From contig OX336358.1 of NCBI GenBank assembly GCA_946902875.1, positions 16,299,694 through 16,363,693 of the forward strand: a stretch of 64,000 bases of DNA. The letters run 5' to 3'. Positions within the stretch are counted from its first letter, which is position 1. The number at the start of each line of letters is the position of its first letter. Below are positions 25,201 to 37,200 of this stretch, piece after piece. This DNA comes from Nematopogon swammerdamellus. Lineage: Eukaryota; Arthropoda; Insecta; Lepidoptera; Adelidae. Position numbers and translations under genes: made by a program. Under the pieces are notes generated by a model that saw only the letters and a program-made list of their open reading frames with translations, ran no database searches and was not told where the DNA came from.

Positions 25201-28200
25201 ACACAGCTCGAACAAGGTGGTGAAGCGCGCGAGCGCGGGCGGCGGCAGCGCGCGCTCGCCCGGCCCCGCGCCCGGCCGCTGCGCTCCAGGTGACTCTGTG
25301 CACACACACACAGTCCGCATACTCAGTACACAGCTCGAACAAGGTGGTGAAGCGTGCGGGCGCGGGCGGCGGCAGCGCGCGCGCGCCCGGCCCCGCGCCC
25401 GGCCGCTGCACGATGCGCTCCAGGTGACTCTGTGCACACACACACTCAGTACACAGCTCGAACAAGGTGGTGAAGCGCGCGGGCGCAGGCGGCGGCGGCA
25501 GCGCGCGCTCGCCCGGCCCCGCGCCCGGCCGCTGCACGATGCCCTCCAGGTGACTCTGCGCACACACACACAGTCCGCACACTCAGTACACAGCTCGAAC
25601 AAGGTGGTGAAGCGCTAGGGCGCGGGCGGCAGCAGCGCGCGCTTGCCCGGCCCCGCGCCCGGCCGCTGCACGATGCGCTCCAGGTGACTCTGTGCACACA
25701 CACACAGTCCGCACACTCAGTACACAGCTCGAACAAGGTGGTGAAGCACGCGGGCGCGGGCGGCGGCAGCGCGCGCTCGCCCGGCCCCGCGCCCGGCCGC
25801 TGCACGATGCGCTCCAGGTGACTCTGTGCACACACACACAGTCCGCACACTCAGTACACAGCTAGAACAAGGTGGTGAAGCGCGCGGGCGCGGGCGCGGG
25901 CGGCGGTAGCGCGCGCTCGCCCGGCCCCGCGCCCGGCCGCTGCACGATGCCCTCCAGGTGACTCTGCGCACACACACACAGTCCGCACACTCAGTACACA
26001 GCTCGAACAAGGTGGTGAAGCGCGCGGGCGCGGGCGGCGGCAACGCGCGCTCGCCCGGCCCCGCGCCCGGCCGCTGCACGATGCGCTTCAGGTGACTCTG
26101 TGCACACAAACACAGTCCGCACACTCAGTACACAGCTCGAACGAGGTGGTGAAGCGCGCGGGCGCGGGCGGCGGCAGCGCGCGCTCGCCCGGCCCCGCGC
26201 CCGGCCGCTGCACGATGCCACAGATTACTTAATAGTTACTTCGTGCGCTCCAGGTGACTCTGTGCACACACACACACGCCAACACACTCAGTACATGCTC
26301 TAACATCGCTCAGCGCGCCCGTTGTAAATCAATAATAATAGCTAGTAATGTAGAAGTAGTGCTCTCTCGCTCTCCTCGGAACTGAGGAGCGAGAGAGCAA
26401 GCCACGTCGGCAATTGTCACGTCAATGTTGAGTTAGTATGGCACAGTATGACAGTTGACGCGTGAGTGTGACGAGGGTCTGTCTGCCGCCCGGCAGACAC
26501 AGTTGACGCGTGAGTGTGACGAGGTTCTGTCTGCCGCCCGGCAGACACAGTTGACGCGTGAGTGTAAAGAGGTGCTGTCTGGCGCCCGGCAGATACCATT
26601 GACGCGTGAGTGTGACGAGGTTCTGTCTGGCTGGCGCCATGCAGACACAGTTGAGCCGTGAGTGTAACGAGTGAGTATACAATACTCACCGACTCGCAGT
26701 GGTCGGTGTCGAGTATGAAGACGGCGCAGCGCTCGCACTTGAGCAGCTCGCGCGCCTCGGTCATGATCTTGGTGACGAGGCACTCGAGGTTGCTCTGCTC
26801 CTCGAAGATGCTGCGCGCGAGCGCCAGCAGGATCTGGTTGCGCCGGTACTCCAGCACGGACGTCTCGAACAGCTGCGCGTTCTGGATGCCGATGCCGCAG
26901 AACGTGAGGTAGCGCCGGAACACGTCCACGTCGCGCGTCGAGAACTCGTGTGAGCCTGCACAGACACGCCGCTGTACTTGCGAGCGAGCGAGCCAGTACT
27001 AGCACACACACATACACACACAGAGAGAGAGAGAGAGTCCATCTGTGCGACGCCGACCACGTCGCCCTCGTAGTTGCAGATAGGCATGCAGAGGATGAGC
27101 TCGGTCTTGTAGCCGGTGTGCGCACCAGTAGGTACTAGCACAGAGAGAGAGGGAGGGAGGTCTGTACGCACCGTCCGTCTTGTTGATGATCTGTGCGACG
27201 CCGACCACGTCGCCCTCGTAGTTGCAGATAGGCATGCAGAGGATGAGCTCGGTCTTGTAGCCGGTGTGCGCACCAGTAGGTACTAGCACAGAGAGAGAGG
27301 GAGGGAGGTCTGTACGCACCGTCCGTCTTGTTGATGATCTGTGCGACGCCGACCACGTCGCCCTCGTAGTTGCAGATAGGCATGCAGAGGATGAGCTCGG
27401 TCTTGTAGCCGGTGTGCGCACCAGTAGGTACTAGCACAGAGAGAGAGGGAGGGAGGTCTGTACGCACCGTCCGTCTTGTTGATGATCTGTGCGACGCCGA
27501 CCACGTCGCCCTCGTAGTTGCAGATAGGCATGCAGAGGATGAGCTCGGTCTTGTAGCCGGTGTGCGCACCAGTAGGTACTAGCACAGAGAGAGAGGGAGG
27601 GAGGTCTGTACGCACCGTCCGTCTTGTTGATGATCTGTGCGACGCCGACCACGTCGCCCTCGTAGTTGCAGATAGGCATGCAGAGGATGAGCTCGGTCTT
27701 GTAGCCGGTGTGCGCACCAGTAGGTACTAGCACAGAGAGAGAGGAAGGGAGGTCTGTACGCACCGTCCGTCTTGTTGATGATCTGTGCGACGCCGACCAC
27801 GTCGCCCTCGTAGTTGCAGATAGGCATGCAGAGGATGAGCTCGGTCTTGTAGCCGGTGTGCGCACCAGTAGGTACTAGCACAGAGAGAGAGGGAGGGAGG
27901 TCTGTACGCACCGTCCGTCTTGTTGATGATCTGTGCGACGCCGACCACGTCGCCCTCGTAGTTGCAGATAGGCATGCAGAGGATGAGCTCGGTCTTGTAG
28001 CCGGTGTGCGCACCAGTAGGTACTAGCACAGAGAGAGAGGGAGGGAGGTCTGTACGCACCGTCCGTCTTGTTGATGATCTGTGCGACGCCGACCACGTCG
28101 CCCTCGTAGTTGCAGATAGGCATGCAGAGGATGAGCTCGGTCTTGTAGCCGGTGTGCGCACCAGTAGGTACTAGCACAGAGAGAGAGGGAGGGAGGTATG

Positions 28201-31200
28201 TACGCACCGTCCGTCTTGTTGATGATCTGTGCGACGCCGACCACGTCACCCTCGTAGTTGCAGATAGGCATGCAGAGGATGAGCTCGGTCTTGTAGCCGG
28301 TGCGCGCACCAGTAGGTACTAGCACAGAGAGAGAGAGGGAGGGAGGTCTGTACGCACCGTCCGTCTTGTTGATGATCTGTGCGACGCCGACCACGTCGCC
28401 CTCGTAGTTGCAGATAGGCATGCAGAGGATGAGCTCGGTCTTGTAGCCGGTGCGCGCGTCGATTTCGCTGTTGAACCTGCAAGAACAACTCATCAAACTA
28501 CGACAAGTTCAAGTTCACAGACTATTATGTTGTCTGTGTTCAAGTTCCTCTAATGCGAAAGAAGAATATATTACGATGATTATATTCGTAAAGCTGAAAA
28601 TAATATTAAATCAGATTGTAAACTTTTTTGGAACTTTGTCTAATCGAAACAGCAGTCTAGTTCATGGGGATATTCATGTTTCCGGTGGCCAGCGAATTTC
28701 CGATGTATTTAATGAATTTTTACAGTCGGTGTTCGAACCTCCTGTGAATTTAGACTCGCGTTCCTCCACTGGCACTGACATCGGGACCGGAGTAGACTCA
28801 CCCGTCAACATGAGCACTATCCGCATAGACAGACGCAAGGTGGTCAAGTACTTACAATCTGTTGACGAATCGAAAGGCACCGGCCCGGATGGCCTGCATC
28901 CATTATTTATTAAGCGCTGTGCTGTTTCGTTATCATCCCCGATTCATATTGTCTTCTCGAAATCGCTCACTAGTGGCATATTCCCATTAGAGTGGAAGAA
29001 ATCGTTTGTAGTGCCGATCTTTAAAAAGGGTGATGCTCACGACATATCCAACTACCGACCGATCTCCAATCTTTCAGTCTTACCCAGATTATTTGAAAAG
29101 GTCGTTTATGATATAATTTTTCCTGCGTTACGTAAACATTTCATACACAACCAACACGGATTCCTAAATAAAAAGTTTACGGAAACGAACCTGTGTGAAT
29201 TCGTGGACACGGTTATCGGTGCCATCAGCGATGGCTTCCAGTCCAGGTAGACGTCGTGTATACCGACTTCTCTAAAGGTTTTGATAAAATACCTCATAGC
29301 TTACTTTTGTGAAAAAATGGAGAACTACGGTATGCACGGCGACCTCTTCGTTGGTTTGCATCGTACTTAGAGAACCGTAGTCAAGCGGTAACAGTGAGTG
29401 GGTTCTGCTCAAGTTTCGTGCCAGTTTCTTCCGTCCGGTGTCCCTCAGGGATCTCATATGGGCCCACTCCTGTTTAATATATTTATCAGCGATATTCTCT
29501 CCTCTATTGTCTCGTGTGGACTCTTACTCTATGCAGATGACGCAAAAATTATAATTAAAATAATTACATCAGTTCATGATTGCAACAATCTACAACGAGA
29601 CCTGGGTCGCCTGGGCAAATACTGCAGTGACAACTTCATTCAACTTAATGTAGATAAATGTAGCTGTATCACATAGTATACGAGGAAATCTAACTTCATT
29701 AAGTATAACTATAACATATACAATGAAATCCTAAAGCGAGTGGATGAGATTCGGGATCTTAGTGTCATATTGGACAGCAAATTACTTTTTAAATCTCACA
29801 TCGAAAACATAACCAAAAAGGCATATCGGATGTTAGGTTTCATTTTCCGCACCAGTGCTGTTTTAAAAAATCCTACAACTTTTTGCTTCCTTAACTCAGC
29901 CTACGTCAGGTCACACTTAGAATAAGCCTCGATTTACCTTCTTATACAAAATTATTAACTACATTGTCGAATCGTCCTACTTACTGGAGAGAATTAAATT
30001 CATGTGCCCAACGACACTTCCGTTTTTGTATAAAACCCACTGTAATTAATTACAGTTAACATAGATTTATTAATAGAAGTTGTAGATTATATAATGACAT
30101 TTTCCATAGTGTAGACATATTTAACTCAAAATGAAGTAGCTTTAAGAAACGTGTTTAACTTTGTGCACACAAATTAATTTGCTCTAGGTGCTTACAATTT
30201 TATTAATTACCTATCTTTCTTTGGTATATATTTCACTTCTTTTTTTTTATAATATACTAGTGTTGAAAACATGTTTTATAGTTTTTCCTAATTGTGGAAA
30301 CTTTACTGGTTTATGTTATTACCACATGTTTATTTGATTTAAGATATTTATAACTGTGTGTTTCCACACAAAATAAATAAATAAATATGACGCTAGAGTA
30401 AGGGCGGGATAGGGCGATAGAAAGAAAGGGATAGACGTGCTCTATGATTTAATTGAAAGTCTGAATTGTATTGTATTGTATTGTTTATTGATCATTCATA
30501 TGGCAGTTAGACTGCGCTCGAACTTGTCACAATTTGTTCTATCCGGTTCGATTATACCCACGAAGAAGAACCGACAAGAAACTTCGCAGGGTATTTTTTA
30601 AACATATTTTTACAAGAATTTATTGACTAGCCACATAATAACACCGCCCATAGTCTATCTAAAACACACCTTGAGAGCAAGATTAACAATTTTACTGAGA
30701 GTTCTGACTACAAAGACTTATTAATTAAGTGAATCAGGTGTAAAGAGCCTTTGTCAAACTTTGATACGTAATTTGTATCAACATAATTATGTTAGTATAT
30801 TAAACTAGAATGTAGTATAATTGTATTGTCAAAAATAAAAAATAAAAATATATGAATATTTAAGATACTTGAAGTATCAAGTTGTCAATGGGTTAATAAA
30901 GTTGAGGTACTAATGGTACTAGTCAAGAGTTAATATTGTTTGTAAAAAATACAATTGTCAAAAACCAAAAAATATTAATATATATATATGTTTATATATA
31001 ATAAAATATTATCATACTTGAAGTATCAAGTTGTCAATATGGGTTAATATAATTATAGAGGTACAAATGGTACCTAGTCAAGTATTAACTAATTATGCAG
31101 TCAGAAACTCAAGATATGATTTTATCAGCTAAGGCCTCCTTTACAGTGTAGTAGGCTTTCTTTGCAAGGGTAGATTTTAAGTGTTTCTTAAACAAAGTAT

Positions 31201-34200
31201 CATTAAGATTTTTTACCTCTTCGGGTATTTTATTATATAATCTAATACTATTACAAACAAAACTTTTCGACATTTTAGATGATCTGTGCTTCGTAATTTG
31301 AATATTATTTTTACTCCTAGTGTCATGCTGGTGAATGTTGTAGTTTATTGGATGTTTTAATGAAAAAAAAAAATAGTTTTTAAAATGTTAAATAAAACGC
31401 AAAGGACCTGCTTTTAAGTTGAATGGTCTACTGTCGGTCGTGATCATATCGACGGTGGAAATTTGAAATGCTGTAAGGGACAAAGTACAAACTTGACAGG
31501 AGAAGCGATCAAAGTTTAAAAAAATTCTGTGCTCGCCATGATTAATCACAGAGTTTCACAACTGACATCAAAATTGTATTTTTAAGTCCTCTTTCTAACT
31601 AAATCTGCAATATAGTTGTATTTTTACCCGTTTATGAGATAAAACCGAAAATGTCCTTTACGCACACGCCTAATTTTGAGCATGTCAGCCTTACGACAAT
31701 TGCTCATAATTGTGAACATTTTATAATGTGGTAAAGGGACAATAATTGTGCACCTTTTTGTCGTAAAGGTCTGTTAATTCTACAAAACATAATTTATTTT
31801 GCTGTAAGAGTAATTCAAACTAAAACACAAATTTATAGTCATAGTATTTTGATGTAAATCTCTAAGGCATACTTTATAGTGAATTATATTATGCACTTCG
31901 ATGTAATAGTATCATGCGTGTTAAATTGATAATTTCGAAAGGAAAAATAAAATGTCATGTCATACATTAACTTTTAATTATTTGTACTAAATCACACAAC
32001 AAATAATCACATGATTTTTAACCGACTTCCGAAAAGGAGGAGGTTCTCAATTCGACTGTATGTTTTTTTTTGTATGTTTGTTACGCGATTACTCCGTCAA
32101 TTGTGCCGATTATAAAAATTCTTTTTTTGTTTGGTAGGTCATACTTCAGAGGTAGTCCTATTTAAATTTCATCGTAATTGATTTAGCGGTTTTTGAAAAT
32201 TCAATAAAATACTATGGTGTGTGGTTACCTTCAGCAAAACTTTTGTTGTGGACGTTTTCAGCAATTTGCAGTTTGATAATTACTATGGCGTGTGGTTTCC
32301 TTCAGCAAAACTTTTGTGATGTGGACTTTTCAGCAATTTGCAATTTGACACATGGCGAATAATTCTGTACCACTTCAACCGATTTCGATTATTCTTTTTT
32401 ATGTAATATTACTAAAAAGAATGAAATAAAAACTGTTTTAAAAAATATAAAAGCGACTTTCAAAAAAAAAAACTAGAACTAAAAAGTATTAAATGCCTAA
32501 TATTTTGAAATTTTCTCATGAATCGATATTGTGATTCATATTCGGACCCCTGTTTCATGAATATTCTAAATTTGAAATCTTTTCCGACCGGCCAGATGCG
32601 CTTAATATATTATGGTACTAGTACCATCGAGCTGGTCTGATGATGGAGACGGAAGGAACTCCTAAACTACACATGATAAACTCATCGTGTTTGGGCTCGT
32701 TGCATTTGTCTTCACGAGCAATTTACTTTAGACCTAGGAGATTCTCAATTCGACGGTATTTTTTCTTTTTTTGGATGCTTGTTACGCGATGACTCCGTCA
32801 TTGTGGGACGATTTCGAAAAAATCGAACCCTAGAGTTGAAGGCGGTGCTAAAGCAAGCAAACATTATGCATGAAAGAAAACATGAGTGGATGATATCCTT
32901 TGTGATTTGTTTAGCCATCTTTAGGACCGCCTTCAACTCTAGGGTTAGATTTTTTTTATTTCATACATTTTTGAAGGCGGTTTTTATATTTTTTAAATAG
33001 TTTTTTATTTCAGTTTTTTTTAGTAATTTTTTGCTATTAATGTACTCGGCGGAATAGCCTCGCTTTCCGATCCGATCTTGACCAAATTGAAATGGGACCA
33101 CACGGGAAGCACCAGCTTTCAAATAAAAAAAGAATCATCAAAATCGGTTCACCCAGTCAAATTTCTGAGGTAACAAACATAAAAAAAAATACAGTCGAAT
33201 TAAGAACCTGCTCCTTTTTTTTTAAGTCGGTTAAAAATTAGGTTATGGTTAATTTAATTATTTAATTTAAAAACAGAAAAACAGAAGGCGGCGTTCAATT
33301 TGAGGAATAATAGCCGACCGTCGCTCGCTCATCTAACTATTCTTACATACAATCCCTTCTAATGCAATACGTAAACAACAAATAGCACGATACAAACTCT
33401 TTCTGCGTGATTTTAAACACGCTTATGTATGATCTAACTGAGTGCTGTCTTTTTCTTACCCATTAACTACGGAAGAAAGAGAACTATTTCGACTAATTTC
33501 GGGACTTTGAGAAACGATGCGCGCGCACTGGCAGTCTGTTTCCGGCCAATTATGGGTAGAACACGTTACTGAGAGAATGTATTTTAGTCTTCTCTCATTC
33601 TTAGTCGTTGAATAAAACATCATAGCTCTACAAAACCTTGGTTTTGTACGGTGTAAATGACAAAATTACGTTTACGAAAATGCTCAAATGGGAGTATAGG
33701 ACAGTTATTTAAATGTTTCCTGAAACTGTTTGTTGTAACGTTCTTTCAATATTTCTTTTTCGTTCTCAAACGGCGTATAGTACAAAACAAAATAATTTAG
33801 AATTGTCGTAAAGGACACACAAAAATTTAAAACGTCCTTTACAACAAAATTGTCATGCGAATTTATTTATATGTGCCTAACGCCTTTACATATTTAAATT
33901 TATTGTTAAACTCTCAAAAAAATTGAATTTTCCATCGGCGTATCGGACACTTTTTAGGAGCTAGAGACGCGTGGATAGGACCAATCGAAAGAGATTTTTT
34001 TTTTATGGTGGCATTCTCATGTCATTTACGCCAAAAGTGTCCCTTACGGCGTTTTAAATTTCCACCGTCGATATAAGCACACCTGGGCGCGGTCAGTGGT
34101 GACCGCTCGACCGTTGGAGGCTGATCGTGAATCGGATTCCACATAAAACTGAAGGTCCCTTCCCTTCTTACCTTACTAGGTGGTAGAGTATATAACCCGC

Positions 34201-37200
34201 TCGGGTTGCTACCACCGCACGGGACTGAGGACGGTCGGTTGAAACGGCTACCTATGTAAATAGTTCGTGTTTTCCGTCCAGTTCAGTGTAGCCGGCACGA
34301 GCGAAGGTAAGCACTGACACAGCACCTAGATCACCAAGGTGTTATGGGTTGACATCACGGATGTAGTAAGTAGTCAACAAAGTCAGATTTCATAAAAATA
34401 CAAATAGTATAGAGAGTGGGTGGGTGGGTGGAGGGACAGTGGTCGGGCGCGGCGGTCGGGGGCGCGGCGGCAGTGCGGGTGGAGTGGAGCTACCGAGTGT
34501 TGTTCCCCGCAGTGTTCAGCTAATTGATTCAACGTTGACATTATCGGGGAAAGCCTCACTCACTCCGCACTCGCAGCACTCCCGCGTGTACCTACACAGC
34601 TCCCGCCGCGCCGCCGCGCCGCGCACTCTACACGACTCTACTACACTACACGAGGGCGCGTGGGGGGGTTGCGATGTGTCGGCGTCGCGTCGCGGTCGGA
34701 CCTACATAATATACCTATTTACCGAATCGGGGCGTGTTTATTATTTGCAATTATGTTCTCAGCTGAGGTTCAGAGTTTCCTCATAAGAAAAAAAAAGGTG
34801 AGTACTCGACTGCACTCACTATACCTATAGTACCTAGCACACCTCCCCGCCTGCCAACCCTGCTCGGCTCTGCATCACCGAGCGAGATGTCGCTGGGGCG
34901 GGGCGCGTGGCGCGGGGCGCGGGGCGCGGGGTGGACAGCGCATTATCTTATCATGAATTATGTATAAAAGCCCGCTCGAGTGCCCTCACCTCACTACATC
35001 ATATCCACCCGAAATATTGAGATTTGTTTGAACAAGGTAAAACATTTAATGTAGGCGCCGCGCCGCTCCGCCGCATATTGCGAGAAAATGAAGTTTAAAA
35101 AAACCGGCCAAGTGCGAGTCGGACTCGCGCACCGAGGTTTTCGCACCACAACAAAAACATTGAAAAAAACACGTTTCTTGTATGGGAACCCCCCTTAATT
35201 ATTTACTTTTCTATTCTTTATTATTTGTTGTTATATCCGCTATAATAACACATATTCTGTGAAAATTTCAACGGGCTACCTATTACGGTTCAAGAGATAC
35301 AGCCCTCGGACAGACAGACAGACGGACTACAGACAGACAGACAGACGTCGTAGGCTTAGTAATAGGCTTCCGTACGGGATACGGAAACCTAAAAAATGAA
35401 GAATACGTAACCACTAGTAGGTACTCTTCAAGTCTATTAATTTTATTATGAAACTAACATTTTGAGCAAAATATTGGGTTATTTCGTATTGGTCACCGTT
35501 AAATGTTGTATGAACAAATCCGTTTCTTGCACTAATTCTTCGCATTCGTCACCGTAATATTATTGTAATTAATATTTCTTCGCATTCGTCACCAGTTTTG
35601 GGAAGTCGAACAGACGATGACCGTTGGAGTAACTGTGTCCTGCACTGGCGGCCGTGGACAGGAAAACGGAGTGTGGGAAGACCACCCGCCAGGTGGGACG
35701 ACGACATCAAGTACGTGCGCGGAAAGCAGTGGTTCCGTATCGCTGAAGGCCGGGAGGACTGGAGGAAAATTGGAGAGGCGTATATCCAGCAGTGGACTGT
35801 TACACGCTGACTGACTGACTGACTGACATGCGTGACAGTAGGTAGTGGTGCGGTGGGTGGCAGCGTATGTAGTGAGTGAGTACTGACTGACCTCGGGTCG
35901 GCGTACGCGTTGTTGATGTTGATGGGCCGCTTGGTGTGCGCTGCGAGGCCGGCCACGCCCACGCCGAACTCTATGCGGATCTCCTGCGAGCGCGCCACGC
36001 GCAGCGCCTCCTCCAGCTCTGCACCGCATGCGCACACGCACACACACCGATGACTTACAGCTATATCTGGGAGGTAGTACTGACGACATAGCTGGAATCA
36101 TTGATGTGATCAATGCTGATCTGGCCAACATTTTTGGCTGGACCAGATCCTTTGAACTCATCGTGAATCCGAATAAGTCTCAGGTAATGATTGCCTGAAG
36201 TCCTCGACTACTATCGAGGATTGACCGCGCTTCGTTGCCTGAGATTATGTACAACGGTACTGCCATACCATACGCTAGGGTTGTCAAAAACCTGGGAATC
36301 CTTATGGATGACACGCTATCTTGGCAGGCTCAGGTCAACGAGGTCAGTCGAAATGTCTATGCTGCGGCGCACTCCCTGAGACGGCTCCAGAACCTTCTTC
36401 CGACCACTACAAAGACAATTCTAGCACAATCGTTGCTCCTCCCCATTCTTGATTATGCAGATGTATGTTACCTGGACGTTACTGAGGAACTCCTGGACAA
36501 GCTTGAACGTCTGCAAAACATGTGTATACGATTCATTTTCGGACTACGCAAGTACGACCATGTTTCAGAATATCGCAGACGTCTCAAATGGCTCCCAGTC
36601 CGTTACCGCAGGAATTCCCACATTCTTAGTCTTCTTTACTCTTGTCTTAACAACCCCTCTGCTCCCGAGTATCTATCTTCCCGTTTTCAGAACCTATCTT
36701 CTCACGGTGTCCCACTTCGGTCTAGTCATGACAATATTTTGGCTATCTCCTCTCATAAAACTGGTTTTTATACCAACTCATTTTCTGTTCACGCAGCTCG
36801 ACTGTGGAATTCACTACCAAATCCGACATTGTAAATCGCTGCCCTTATTAAACAAACACCTAAAACTGTATTACCTCCGTCAATGTGAAGTAAAAACCTA
36901 AAAAAGAGAAACCACTTTTGTTTCATACTTACCTGGATGGACAAGTAGATAGATAGATAGAAATACTTTATTGCTCCAAAAAACATTTAACATAAACACA
37001 CAATAAGAAATTTACATGAGGGGCAAAGGCGGACTTATCCCTTACAGGGATTTCTCCCAGTCAACCTTTGGATGTTTGAGAGTCGTATGTTGCGAGATAT
37101 AAGTAGGTAGTAGCAAAAGACTTGAGTGTGGGAATGTAAAATATAATATAAGGAAAATAACTATAATATACTATAATATACACTACATATAAGTACATAC

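Larger units (their letters stand above)
31449..34071. mobile_element. 2.6 kb TIR element with TA flanks
   Basis: The left end TCGACGGTGGAAATTTGAAA and the right end are inverted repeats continuing through TGCTGTAAGGGACA / TGTCCCTTACGGCG. TA flanks both sides, as for Tc1/mariner-type elements. I see no transposase. Another TIR element is nested inside. It abuts the truncated 5' end of the SINE at 34074. Confidence 0.7.
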
